Of a stretch of 64,000 nt of DNA, positions 1 through 11,482 are shown in pieces. The notes beneath the pieces are model-generated. The model searched no databases and was not told the origin of the DNA. It worked only from the letters and a program-made list of their open reading frames with translations. How positions within the stretch are numbered: the stretch's first letter is position 1; the number at the start of each line of letters is the position of its first letter. The position numbers and the translations under genes are program-made. Source of the stretch: Astropecten irregularis (Eukaryota; Echinodermata; Asteroidea; Paxillosida; Astropectinidae); the NCBI GenBank assembly GCA_963971285.1, contig OZ020254.1:13392001-13456000 (forward strand), in the 5' to 3' direction.

Positions 1-71
1 TGTAGTCTAAGTTTTAGAGTCATCAATCACTAAAAGTTGTAAAGTTCTGGATCGTGACTCTATTGGCAGTT

Positions 72-2498
72 TCACCACGTTCTGACTGCTTGCTGTATTG
101 AAGGCTGGGTGTAGACACTGGTACTGTTCACGTGTGGGCCCACTGATCCGGATGCCAGACTACCGGCGTACGAACACGCTGAATTGACATACCGGCCGGT
201 CGAGCCGACCGAGTTGGCACCGGTGCTGTAGCCGCCGGCGCAGGCCGTGAAGCCGTAGGGTGGTGGAGGAGGGGGCTGCGGCACGGCGTGACTGGGGGAG
301 GTAGCAGCCCCTAGACCCCCTATACACGGCTTACCGTCGCGGACCAGCACTGGCACGGCCACCCTTCGGGGTGGGAACTGGCCTCCCGCCGCTAGCTCCA
401 GGCTCTTGTCCTGCCTCTGCCGTTTGCTCTTATAGCGACGGTTCTGGAACCAGATCTTGACCTGGGTCGGGGTGAGCTTGAGCAGGGTAGCTAGCTGGTC
501 TCTCTCCGGGGCCGACAGGTAGCGCTGCTGCTTGAAGCGACGCTCCAACTCGTAGACCTGAGCCTGGGAGAATAGCACGCGAGGCTTGCGACGCTGACGG
601 GACTTGGTGGGCTGCTTGTCCCCGCAACCCGCTCCTCCTACTTGGTGATGGTGGCTCGGGGGATGAACCCTCTTTTGGTCGACCGACCGACTGACTTCAT
701 GGCAAGACATTGATGTGACTGAAACAAACCAAAAAGCAGACAAATCTGATTATACACCTTCGAACATGAATCCGAAACTATCCCGAATTTATAACTTTAG
801 TAAAACAAGAAACTTGAGGGTAAAACCAAAAACTTGAGAACAAAATCAAAAAGTGAAAGGTTAAACAAATGCCGAATTCTTCATTTCACATGATCCTTAA
901 AATGCCACAAAGACAGTTTTCTTTACAATTTAGTTTGGATGATGTTTTGATTTAGTCGATCAGGGGTCCATTTCACGAAACACTAAGACTAATCTTAAAC
1001 GTGAATCAATCTTAAGCAAAATGTGATGTCACAATAGATATTATGGTGATACTGACAATTCATCTTAAGATAAATCTTACTATTCTTAGTGTTTCGTGAA
1101 ATCAGCCCCATAAGTAATACTGTATAAAGACGTTGCAAGACAGGGAAGCAATACGATAATAAATATGAACTATTTCTGCACTTCATGTACTGAAGGAGTT
1201 AAGATTTAAATGCAAAAAGAGTCAACCATTTCTATGGAGATTTATTTCAGTTTTTCTGTGGCTCGTTCGTAACTGAAGAATGGTTGTCACTAAACTGTAT
1301 GGGGACAAATTCATAGGGCTGCTTAAATAAGCACAAATAATTGCTTCAGCACCAAAACCTTGGTAAATAAAATCAGTTTGCCAGCCAAAACCCCTTGCCT
1401 TGTGAATGTTATGCTCACCAAGCAATGGCCGAATCCAAGTCAAAAGCAGTAAACTTCACAAGAAAATTGTAATCCTGTTTGATCAAGGAAGACTTTTCAT
1501 GCTTAAGCAAATGTTGTGCTTAAGCAGCTCTATGAAATTGGTCCCTGTACTCAATCCCGTAAGGGTAAAGCCACTTCTACTGCTCTGTGCGTTATACCCA
1601 TCGTGCGTCTTGCTCCACTATTTATTTATCAATCTTCAGGAGGCCTCTTTAAAACCGCCCCCACTTGAGCGCCAAGCGCATCATACTTGAGCGCCCAGCA
1701 ATCGTATACTTGAGCGCCAAGCGATCATATACTTGCCAAAGCCAATATTGCACATAGACTCTCTCCTAGCAAGTCATATGTAGGCCCTCTTTGTAGGACT
1801 ATTATTGAACGAAAAGTGAAAATCCACCTCTAGTTTAAAGGTACACTGTTGAAATTGTTGTAAACTGTGCCCTGCTTGGCAAGCACTTCAATATCTGTGG
1901 ACATCCAGTGCCGCAAAGAGGAGTGCAGTGCTCAAGTGACCCTAATCAATGTAAAGTGCTGGTGCTCAAGTGTTGAACAAGGAATTGGGGACTAGCCGCT
2001 GTGTTAATGAAATAGGGAGTACTTACTTTGATGAGGTGGGATGACTTGAGGTTTTTGATCGAGTGGAGAAGTGGAGGCACCGGGGATCAGGTCCTGGTAG
2101 CCCATGGAGGTTGGATAAGAGCAGGAGGATCGGCCCTCTTCAGGAGAGCTGACGGAACAGGCCGAGGCGGTGATGTCGCACTGGAAGGTGGCGCTCTCCA
2201 TCATGAAAGCCTCATCGTTCATGGGGAAAAGATTGTGGTCCTGGTAGGTCTGCATAGCCGGTGCTCCTAGTGGCGGCGGTGGTGCTGGCGGTGGGGGTTG
2301 TGTGGAGTACCGGTGGTGCTGCTGGGCAGCGGCGAGGCACAGGATGTCTTTGACCGAGAAAGGGGTCGAGGAGCCGGCCTGAGCGGCCACGGAGGAATGG
2401 TAGCTCACCGACTGAGGGTAGCTGTGGTACCCGGTCATCATCCCCGTCTCCTGCATTGTCTCTGGCAGAGTAAACGCTCCACATTTCCGCGTTAACAT
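72..2498 (-). CDS. Nkx2-5: Nkx2-5/tinman (NK4) homeobox transcription factor, two exons
   Basis: Two coding exons join in frame to give 372 residues: exon 1 is 2498-2027 and exon 2 is 718-72 (stop included). The donor reads CAAA|GTAAGT and the acceptor TTTGTTTCAG; the intron (719-2026, 1308 bp) splits codon 158 after its first base. Residues about 46-55 ([10 protein letters not shown]) are the TN motif, which in this family recruits Groucho-type corepressors. The homeodomain is residues 200-259 (genomic 593-414), with the QNRRYK block carrying the NK2-class Tyr54. Residues about 275-291 ([17 protein letters not shown]) are the NK2-specific domain. The protein ends QAVRTW, like the GIRAW tail of Nkx2-5. 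This set identifies the tinman/NK4 branch. Known role: nuclear DNA-binding factor of cardiac and visceral mesoderm. The start at 2498 (MLTRK) was chosen because it puts TN near the N-terminus and has A at -3. The frame stays open upstream to 2834, so an earlier start is possible. Confidence 0.93.
963..1109. repeat. MITE with inverted ends in Nkx2-5 intron
   Basis: A 147-bp unit. The left end GGGGTCCATTTCACGAAACA and the right end, read on the other strand as GGGGCTGATTTCACGAAACA, form an imperfect terminal inverted repeat of about 26 bp continuing through CTAAGA. No clear target duplication. Related ends (TTTCATGAAAT-type) recur elsewhere in the window. Confidence 0.75.
1301..1545. repeat. 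MITE in Nkx2-5 intron (GGGGCCAATTTCATAGA family)
   Basis: Ends GGGGACAAATTCATAG and CTATGAAATTGGTCCC are inverted. The interior, including CACCAAAACCTTGGTAAATA and CTTAAGCAGCTCTATGA, matches the copies at 15175-15405 and 27974-28203, so this is one dispersed family. A possible 4-bp target repeat TGTA flanks it. Confidence 0.8.
1662..1972. promoter_or_regulatory. Cluster of NK2-type (TCAAGTG) sites and a 24-bp tandem repeat
   Basis: CACTTGA at 1662-1668 (TCAAGTG on the minus strand) and TCAAGTG at 1932-1938 and 1966-1972 match the consensus T(C/T)AAGTG bound by Nkx2-5/Tinman. TACTTGAGCGCC-type units recur at about 1684 and 1707, making a short imperfect tandem repeat of about 24 bp. The location in the first intron of an NK2 gene is suggestive of autoregulation, but this is inference from short motifs. 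Confidence 0.4.
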
Positions 2499-3976
2499 TT
2501 TGGAGTCTCCTTTACTTGCCAATCTAGTTTGCCTCCCTTTTTGGTGTTTGGTGTTTGGTGTTCTTATCACTTGCAACTGGCCATCATGCCGGCTGGATAG
2601 TATCCACTGATAGTACTGTAATACATGGGCATTAGCGTCTGGGGAGGAACCATTAGGTAGAAGCCAGGGCGAGTGAGTGATGGACTTATAGGAGTTTGAG
2701 GCCGCCTTGGAGTGTCTACCAGTCAAGTGTCTAACATCCCTCTCGTCCTGCCCGTGCGCTGAGCCAACGGCTGAGGTGATTGGCCACAAGTACCATGAAA
2801 GAACCAGCGTTGACAGACCAGACCATTCAATCAATTAGGCTCCGAGTATCGCTGCACTTAACTTGGAGCCATTCACTGTCAGCATTGTTTAGCTATAACG
2901 GCCGTTCATTTACTTAAGTTAAGTAAATGTTTAGACCGAGGGGTTTTTAGCACTGGCTGCCGTGCAGCAGCAACAGACCAGGCAATTGTGCTAATGACTC
3001 GATCAAATACATCGGTACAGGCTCCCCTTGCAGTCGCTCAAGACCTCTGTCCTCACGTCTGGCAGGATTTCTCCTGTCTCTGAAGAAATCGGCTGGCACT
3101 GTTAACCGATAAGGCAACGTCAACGTCCTCCCTTTCTACTGTCTTGTTTCAGGTTGCTGCCAGTCCGCTGCCGACTACCCACGTCTGACGGTCACGATAA
3201 TAATGCCTTTATTAAAAGTGCAGAGCGGGTCAGTGGTATATACGACACTTGTTGCGAACAAATACAAAAGAAGAGAAAGTAAAACACGTGGGATGAAACT
3301 CGCAAAGTGGATCGGAATGATGTGGGAGGGGTTGGGGGGGTGGACAGGCGACGATTCAGAGCCAGCGTGCCTCAGGGTGCATTTTAAGGATTCATTGGGA
3401 GGGAGTCAGTCGCGTCAGTCCTGACACAAATTGTCCTCGGCGAGTTCGCGGTAGACTACACACTGGATGCCACATTGACGCCTCCAAACTATACCCACCA
3501 CCACCACCAGTCTCCACCTTGTTTGCTTGTACTAAAAAAAGTTAGGCCTAGACCAAGAAAAAGATTGGAGATGTGTCCCGTTCTCTCACCCCTCCTAATT
3601 GGTCGGTTGGACCATGGGTTCAATCAGGGCCATGGCGGACCCCATATCTCTTCCTCCGACTCTGGCAGCTGGACTTCCTCGATGGAGTAAACTTCCTGGA
3701 CAGGATGGCATGCCATAGCATCGATTATGCCGCTATTAATGGCCCTGTTTGGGAGGAATTCTGTTATTTATTTCGGAGCTGATGTCCCCAGCAAACTGAT
3801 GATTTGACCTGCCACTCATGCATGTGTATATGGCGATCGACCATTGTGTGATGTGGAGTTTTGTTAAAGGGGTCACGACCCAAAACCTCGGTTACGTTCC
3901 CCGTGCAGATTATGACCAACTGATACCACAAGCAAATATTTCTCTGACAAGCCCTGTCACCTCTTTTAAAAACAAA
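2499..3976. other. Region upstream of Nkx2-5: 5' UTR/promoter candidate, no gene seen
   Basis: Sequence upstream of the predicted start codon. It includes an NK2-type site CACTTAA at 2855-2861 and the palindrome at 2907-2929. Small open frames at 3203-3424 and 3475-3782 overlap, have low-complexity composition and resemble no family I know. The transcription start cannot be placed from sequence alone. Confidence 0.6.
2907..2929. promoter_or_regulatory. 23-bp palindrome about 410 bp upstream of the Nkx2-5 start
   Basis: Perfect 11-bp arms CATTTACTTAA and TTAAGTAAATG around one G. Each arm contains ACTTAA/TTAAGT, the core of an NK2-type half site, so a paired homeodomain site is possible; a chance dyad is the alternative. 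Confidence 0.4.
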
Positions 3977-4112
3977 ATGGGAGACTTTGGAGAATCAAAA
4001 GTCAAGTCAACAGCGCACGCGCACGCAATTGTGAGCATGCGCGCTTTGTTTTGCGCCTGCGCTGTTGTACTTGTGCAAGTGCGTACGCTGTTGATTCTCC
4101 AAAGTATCCCAT
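3977..4112. repeat. 136-bp MITE at the left edge of the shared segment
   Basis: Ends ATGGGAGACTTTGGAGAATC and GATTCTCCAAAGTATCCCAT are inverted. The centre is GC-rich (GCGCACGCGCACGC). The right contig of the scaffold starts inside another copy of this unit at 16818, and a central fragment recurs at 45663-45705. Confidence 0.8.
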
Positions 4113-5177
4113 TATGTGACCAACTACTCAAGTGCGGCTAAGAATAACGGACAGCAAAGTAAAGCACAAATTGTCCTTTCATAAATGAACATGCAATCTA
4201 CCACACAGACGTCTTTCGCAACTACATAATGTCATAAAACAAATCGTGTTTCAGTTTGAAACATGAACGATATTTATAGTGAATACAATTAGGTCTTATA
4301 CAATGTTTAAAGGAGTTTTTTCGTTTCATTTTTCAGTTCATCTTCAAACAATAGACCCAGCTAAACCGAAACAGGAGATTGACACAATACTGAGAAAGAC
4401 TAAATGGACTCAACAGTTCGTAAACAGTGCAAACAGTCACCATGGGAAATCTTGGTTCATCAGATGCTGGGATTTTCAAGGAAATCAAGATTTCGTCTGA
4501 ACGATTTGGTAGCATTTCGAAAGCATGATGTAACCATGAAGGATTCAAAGGGGGCAAGATTATTTTGGCCGTATTGCGTAAAACGGTACACGAAACAACA
4601 TCTGTAAGGAAGTTTAAGACCTTCGTTTCTGTTTAAGTACCAAATTCAGCAAAACTGACGCACATCTTTGCAAATTATGGTCTCTTTAACATGCGAATGT
4701 TGTATATATGCGAATATATCTAAAGATATATGAACACCCCATACAAACCCAAATAATACATAAACATTGGTCAGCCTATAATTATAGACAATAAACATTA
4801 ATGAGAATTTTGTCCAAAATATGGAAAATACATTACCTAAACTACCAGTAGGCCTACTGCATCAGAAACAATTTGCAATTTGTGATTGAACATTGAATTA
4901 AGTTTTCAGGAGACTTCAAATATTAAAATGCATTTATGAAGACAAATAAAATTTCCATTATTTTAAATATTTAGAGGAGCCAGACAGGGAAGTGTTTCCA
5001 TACTAATACATTCAGGGTACTCATCGTAACTTACTGTCACTTGTATGATCCATAATCCTTCGTAACCCAAGTTACGATCGATCGTAGGGCTTCATGAAAT
5101 CGACCACTGTTCGCTAACCAAACTGTCACCAGAGTATTAGAAAAGATTGATTTAATTTGCATATTTGCAAAAGTATA

Positions 5178-5628
5178 CAGGGCGTCCCCCCAAAAAAACC
5201 CGCAACACTTGTGTTGATAACTATTATATAAAAATTTAAATGTTTATCACTTCAAGATTCAGATATGTGATACAACTAAGTAAGTTGGCTATCACCATGT
5301 ACAATTTGAGCCAAATTTGACTGAAATTGAGTGAAAAAACTAAGATTGAATTACCCAACCTCAAAACCCGATTTTCATCTTTCTTTCATATACACATTAT
5401 GTGTGTATTGACCACTATGCGTGTTATCCTTGCAAATTTGTTTTTAAGGAGTAATCTTTCAATATATTGGTCATATTTTCGCCAATTTCAGCCCCAATAT
5501 GCTTAAATTCTACATGGTGATAACCAAGACATTGTTCTATCACATATCTGAATCTTGTAGTGATAAACAGTATAATTTTAACATAATGGGTCCCGACACA
5601 GTGTTGCGTTTTTCTCTGGGACACCCTG
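5178..5628. mobile_element. mariner-like MITE, copy 1
   Basis: Flanked by TA. Ends CAGGGCGTCCCCCCAAAAAA and, on the other strand, CAGGGTGTCCCAGAGAAAAA fit the common Tc1/mariner end CAGGGTGTCCC. Internal arms (TTCAAGATTCAGATATGTGA against TCACATATCTGAATCTTGTA) make the 451-bp unit a long imperfect hairpin. No transposase frame. A matching copy lies at 18018-18468. Confidence 0.85.
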
Positions 5629-6431
5629 TATAATGACAAATAAAATCTACTGAACCACAGATGACAGTAAACTTCATCAGAATTGCATTATTCAGAATGT
5701 TTTTTTTTTTAAGTTAGTTGGCACTTATTCTGGAGCAAAAATTATTCTTGAAAACAACGATAACATGAATGTCAACCAACCCAAAATATACTCAAATGCT
5801 TGACAATGTTTATACGAGATTACCGAAAGGACATTTGGATTTGCTGTGATTTGTTTTTATTCCAATGTAGACATCCCAAACCCTTTTTTGTTAAAAAGAA
5901 GGGAATTTATTTAAAACAAACCAGGATCCATCATGGCAGTTAACCAATTCCTTTAATCAAATAAACAGCGAAGTTGAGGTTAAACCCAGAGTGCAACCGG
6001 GTAGAGTTGAAGTTTGGCCCCCCTCGCCCTATTCCTTCGAAGTTTATCGAGGAAAGTGAACATTCCCAACCCATAAACGTCTATCAGCGAGAGCATTGGT
6101 GGGGCCGGGGTCCTACTCGGGATTTACCGAGTCACCGTATCGCCACGAGATAAGCCACGGGGAGAAAGTTGATGGCTGGCAGGTTGGTGTAGCGGTCCTT
6201 GATAGCTAGCTACTCGGCCCTACCGCTAAGAGGTTTTTGGGGCATTAAAGATGTTTTCGTGGATATTTGGAAAGGCAAAACACATATCTGTTAGATAGTG
6301 TTGCCGTTTTTCACTTCAGCAATATTGTTCCGCAGTTTGGCTTTTGGGAATTTAGGCCGTGTCCCAATTCTCTGGCTGCGGCTGCAAATTACACATGTAC
6401 CTATGACAGCCAGTAGCCAGTGACTGCAGCC

Positions 6432-6750
6432 CAGGCGCGGTTCTAGAGTCAAAATTATGGGGGGGGGGGCTCGAAGAGCCATTATTTTTTTGGGGGGCTA
6501 GAAGACCCAATATTTTTGGTTCTTCTAACACTCGCTTCTGCTATGTCTTATTAGGGGCCGAAAAACATGCACATTATAGCCCACACAACGCGTTTTTTAT
6601 GTAATTGGCGCTTAATAACTGAAAAAATCCAGTATTTTCAAGATTTTTTTTTTCACTTGCATTTTTTTTGGGGGGGGGGGGGGGGGGGGGGCTAGACAAA
6701 ATTTTTGGGGGGCTACAGCCCGCCCTAGCCCCCCCGTAGAACCGCGCCTG
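6432..6750. mobile_element. hAT-like MITE with 8-bp target duplication
   Basis: 319-bp insert starting CAGGCGCGGTTCTAGAG and ending CGTAGAACCGCGCCTG. It is flanked by the exact 8-bp repeat CTGCAGCC (6424-6431 and 6751-6758), as expected for hAT elements. The interior has a G run and little else. It is absent from copy 2. Confidence 0.88.
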
Positions 6751-6799
6751 CTGCAGCCATTTAGACATGTGTGTTATTTGCGGTCGCAGCCAGAGAATA

Positions 6800-6980
6800 C
6801 ACGGGTTTACACTTCGAAAAGTGCGCATGCGTGATAGTGCCTCGTTTTGAAGTCGCCATCAAAACCGGCGAAGTGTAAACAATGGACAGGTTTACACTTC
6901 GAAAAGTGCGCATGCGTGGAAGTGCCTCGTTTTGAAGTTGCGACCAAAATCTAAGATGGCCGCCAAGGTGTAAACCCCTG
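6800..6980. mobile_element. Dimeric short MITE (GGGTTTACAC ends)
   Basis: Ends CACGGGTTTACACTTCG and GTGTAAACCCCTG are inverted. The unit contains two successive copies of a TTTACACTTCGAAAAGTGCG block, the first closed by CGAAGTGTAAAC, so it looks like a tandem or nested insertion. It is absent at the matching place in copy 2. Confidence 0.65.
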
Positions 6981-8394
6981 TATTGGGACACGGCCTAACA
7001 AACTACGTCTTGCCACCTTCCTTGTATATACCCTGTGAAAAAGATAACACAAGTTCAAAACAGAAAACGGGTGCCAGTCTATTTTGAATCCAAGGCTCGG
7101 TTTGCCTCGGTACCTCCATGGTTTGATTGCATTGCTTCGAATGTAGGATGGATAGATGCACCGTGAATAAGGTCTATTTTCACAGTCAGCAATACGGTAC
7201 CAAAATGATTAACAACTGTAAGTGTGATGTTGCAGATTCTAAAATGAAAGTTGTATAAATACATACAATAGAGATTTTAGAACATCTGAACTGAGATGAT
7301 AGCCATAACGATTTCTTCTGAGGAACCATTATTATGAGTGCTTCTTCCTCTGTGTGTTGCAACCTAGGACAATTAATAAGACAATCGTAGCCTTCAACAC
7401 AGCTGTGCAGGATTTTGACACACTGTGACCTTAGCATGCGGAGGTCAAATGCCTAATAACGGCAAGTGGGAGTTTCAACCATTGGGCCTTTACGTAATGA
7501 GGATGAAATGGATTCATTTTGTTTGCTAAACCCGCCATTTTGTTTCCTCAATGAAATGAAGGGCTTGAGATACATTTTGAAGCTGGAGCCTTCCTTCGGC
7601 TTCGTTTTGTGGCCCAATCCCTTCATATCGTTTTGTGGGCCTATAGCCTCAAGCTTGGGGCCAATTTCATATACAGCTGCTTTTTATCCCAAGATCAAAT
7701 CTGTTTTCGGTCTTTGTTTTACTAATTTCTGGATAAATATTCCATTTCAGGCGGAAATATTATAACACTATGTTTCTACCAACACCATCTTCATACCTTG
7801 TATTTAAAGTTAGACGTAAATCTGTGAACATTTCCGTTTGGGTATGTTACCGATCCTGTACTGTACCTTTAAGCAAATTAATGTGCTTAAGCAGCTCTGT
7901 GAAATTAGACCCCATGGTTTCGTAAAAGCCCATGGTTCACAACTCACACTCCAAATCTGAGAGTTGGATCCGCCAACACAATTCTTCACCCACGACACAT
8001 GCCAGTAAAGCCTCTTTAAATGAAGGCTTCCATCTTGGAAAGTTAACGTGCTCACAGTTTACAGGCAATGTGGAATTTCTCATCTCTTCTATCCACGAGA
8101 ACCGGAGGGAATTAGTGGTTGCCATTGTTATGACAAGACGATATTAAAAATGATGGGCTGATAGCACGTCAGGTCATATGTGAGGTCACGACCCACGTCT
8201 CTATAGTGCTAGAGTCGTTGTCTTATCGTTTGATGGCTTTTAGACTAGAGGGGATAAATTTATGGGCTGGGATAAAAAGGCTTGTTCTGTGGTGTTCTAG
8301 GAAGAGGATGATTGTAACATGGAAGTAGAAAGATCATTAATAGCATGGCAAATTGTCAAAAAATTCTTTATGTTTCCTCATTCTGTTTAGTTTG

Positions 8395-9022
8395 TGACAA
8401 GCCCGACCGGGTTAAGGAATAGCTTTTCACGCTGACAAAAATCTCGGGGTTGGAACCAGATGGAACTGAACCCTTTTCACAGTTTAAAAGTTTCAACCCC
8501 GAGCCATCTCGGTCAGGACGGCCTAAATGCCTTTTTTCACACTCTTTCCTTTTCAATCCGTATTGAAACCAACCCGGATCCGCTTCGGTTCAGCCCGGCA
8601 AGTTTTTTTTAGAAACGGGTAGATGAGACGCAACGTTCACATTGCGTTGTTTATGATAGACCGGTTCATACAACACGGATCACGACGAAAAATGCAGATG
8701 GAACCGGGATGAAATTTTCAACCCTGGTCATTACCACAGGGTTGATTCCGGTTAGGCCATCCTACCCGGGTTGTGAAAAGTGATTACCGAAATCTCGGGG
8801 TTCAATCCGGTTCCAACTCCGAAATGTTTGCAGGGACCAAGGTTGAAAATCTCAACCAGGTTCCAAGCTGCATCAGTTGGCCGTGATCCGTGTTATAACC
8901 CGGCTCATCAAAAACGTAGTGTGAACGTTGCATCTCTTCGATCCGGTTCAAAAACTTGCCGGGCTGAACCGGGGTGGATCCGGATTGGTTTCAACACGGA
9001 TCGAAAAGGAGATAGTGTGAAA
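8395..9022. repeat. Foldback repeat rich in AACCCGG/GGATCC motifs, copy 1
   Basis: Long imperfect inverted repeat. The 8530-8602 arm (TTTTCAATCCGTATTGAAACC, GGTTCAGCCCGGCAAG) pairs with 8955-9022 (CTTGCCGGGCTGAACC, GGTTTCAACACGGATC). Inner blocks such as ATCTCGGGGTT and GGTTGAAAATCTCAACC are also symmetric. Small open frames across it are by-products of the symmetry. Matching copy at about 20690-21302. Exact ends uncertain. Confidence 0.7.
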
Positions 9023-10030
9023 GCTTCATAAAAGTCTGTTGATAAGTCCGGATCTGATCGCTCAGGCAAGTTCGCCATGATCAACGAACCATAATTCATA
9101 TTTTTGTCAACCATTGGCGTTAGGCATATATTGGATTTTGCTTGGCCATGGTAACCTCTTCATACAAGGTACTATACCATGCACAATCGACCAGAAGTTG
9201 ACAAAAAAAATAGTCACTGATCAGACTAGGCCCTGATGTAGCTGATGTTGTTGAAAAGCAACAAGCTCACTCCTATTCCACGCCGCACTCAAATGCCACA
9301 CCTAACGAGAACACAAAATGCTAAAGAAAGGTTAGCGGTTCCTGCCCAATCCATGTGTACGTGTAGAGGGCGCAATCTGCGTACTGATTAATCATATAGT
9401 TTTGAAGATATATTTGATGATGAGATATTTTGAACTGTGAAGTTGAGGTATTTTACACTAAAGTCAATGGGACACTACTTAGTGTAAAGGGTCTCTGCAG
9501 TAGGAATATTATGGCTTGAACTAACATGTGCCAAAAAGCAACTGTTTTATGGGGCCTGTGATTTTACCCAATTCCTCACACTGTTTCAGGTTTAACAACA
9601 GTTTTTTTGTATGCTGATTAGAATTTCCATATTCAAGAGCAAAACTGTGATGTCATCTGGGGAAACTGAAAGCAGTAACCCAATTGATTTGTGCCAAAAA
9701 GTTGGGGTTGTTTAATAGGTTTTCTGGTAGACCTCAAAGGACATGTTTTATTGTGTTGAATATTTTCTTTTCACTCAACTGGTGGTGTAATTTTTTTGCA
9801 AACCATTTCTGTGGAGCAGGTTTGCCTCTTCATTTTTAAATGTTTTTTTTTTGTTGGTTCTCCACATGAGCATGCATGAAAATCCCCCATTTTGTAAAGC
9901 CATTCAAATGAAAACCAAATGCTGGTTTGAAACCAAAATAAGACTTGGTATTATTCATTATCTGTCAGTATATTCTCTGTATGAAGACAATGAAATAGCC
10001 TGACTGAAAATACACTGCATGAACACTTAG

Positions 10031-10496
10031 AGGTGCACCCAAGTAAATAGTCCCAAAATCCGTCCACCGAGCTCATGAATAAAAGTTAAGCACTCAATAT
10101 ATTTTAAATAAGAGAGTTGTGAGAGCTATGAAAATGAAGGATTGAAGAAATAGGGCACTGGACCTCCTGCCTGGACTCTGGGCTTCCATTTGTGACCATT
10201 TGGGATGCAATTGTGAGAAAGTGTGTCTATTTCAGCCGCTTTGCAGAGGGATGTTTTTTGAAAATGACTTCTTTGACTGGAGTGATCCATACCTGTGTTA
10301 GGGGTGGTCAGCTGAGAATGAGTATATCTGAAACATTCAATGGTCAACCCACAATGAAATGAAAATAACATGAAAGGTGACATGTTCATCATCATTTTCC
10401 TGTGCAACTTGAACACCTGTGACAGTTTTAAATGATTTTTGGAGTATTAGGATTTAACACTGTTGTCTATGGGAGTTTATTTACTTGGGTGCAACC
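10031..10496. mobile_element. MITE A (GGTGCACCCAAGTAAATA ends), TTAG target repeat
   Basis: Starts AGGTGCACCCAAGTAAATAG and ends TATTTACTTGGGTGCAACC, inverted. It is flanked by TTAG at 10027-10030 and 10497-10500. A truncated relative sits inside the foldback element (about 12815-13122, opposite orientation). Present only in copy 1. Confidence 0.85.
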
Positions 10497-10500
10497 TTAG

Positions 10501-10990
10501 GGGTGCACCACACTAAATAAACTCCCATTGACTTTAGTGTAAAATACCTTAACTTCACAGTTAAAAAAATCCCATCCAGGAGTCTCTCAGTGTTGGGTGC
10601 AATAATGCAAAACAAAGCTTGAACCCTCATCTACCTGATTCCTTTCAATTTTTGGATTGTTGGATGGGTAACCGATTGGATTTTTTGCTAATTGCCCCAA
10701 GAAAAAAACACCCCCAAAATGTCAATTTTCCCAAACCAACTTGCAGCCGGTTTTCATGAAGCAACCTACCATGTTCAAAACAATGTAGTTCCACATTTTA
10801 AGCCAAAATTTCTCAAGTCTCCACAACAGGCTGAAGCACTGAACCCCCAGGTTGTGATAACCCGTCCTAATTACACAATATTTTAATTGCACGACCCCCC
10901 AAATTGCATATTTTAAAAACATTTGAGGGTACACACATTATGATAATCAGCTCGGCGCATTGGTTTTTGAGCTATTAGTGTGGTGCACCC
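10501..10990. mobile_element. MITE B (GGGTGCACCACACTAAATA ends), TTAG target repeat
   Basis: Starts GGGTGCACCACACTAAATA and ends TTAGTGTGGTGCACCC. Flanked by TTAG on both sides and sharing its left TTAG with MITE A. The same family recurs at 23484, 24464, 25919 and 39749, each time with 4-bp flanking repeats. It shares its outermost GGTGCACC with MITE A, suggesting one transposase for both. Superfamily not assigned. Confidence 0.88.
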
Positions 10991-11482
10991 TTAGCGTTCC
11001 GCAAGAGGACCCCTTGTTATAGCGCCCTCTTTCGATGCCAGGTGCATAATGGATAGGCCTATATGTTGACGTGTAGGCGGCACCTAGCCTGTCTGATCCG
11101 TTTCTATAATACGATTTCTTGGTTGCTGTCAACTAGATTAAACATGGCGCATTTTGTGAGGGATTCCCTTCTTCAAAGCATGAATTACTTTAGGAGATAA
11201 CTGTATAATTATTTCGTCAGAGTGATTCGCTATTTGCTTGCTATTTATCATGACGTAACTTCCTCCAGTTGAGATCCGGGCACTAGCGTTATTAGTTCCA
11301 GGCAAAATCGACAGCTATAGATCAGCGCGGAGTGACGTCATTCCAACTCGCCGGTCTTGGAGCGATGAAAACAAAGCATTAAGTTGTATGGGCTTTAAGA
11401 CAAAAAGCTGCCAGAATTGTTTAATCGTAGTATACGGTACATCAAAGAAGGAATATTGTCTGAGGAAAAACTAGGACTAGAC

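Larger units (their letters stand above)
719..2026 (-). other. Nkx2-5 intron
   Basis: Single intron between the TN-bearing exon and the homeodomain exon, the usual position for NK2-class genes. It holds two MITE-like inserts (963-1109 and 1301-1545), the start of a third repeat near 1840 (TTTAAAGGTACACTG, the end motif of a TTAA-flanked family seen elsewhere in the window), a short tandem repeat at about 1660-1735 and several TCAAGTG sites. No coding exon is visible inside it. Confidence 0.85.
6355..6995. mobile_element. TA-flanked MITE interrupted by two other inserts
   Basis: Ends GGCCGTGTCCCAATTCTCTG and CATTGGGACACGGCC-type are inverted with TA on both sides. The uninterrupted relative is the 125-bp unit at 19194-19318 in copy 2. 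Here it is expanded to 641 bp by the elements at 6432-6750 and 6800-6980. Confidence 0.8.
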
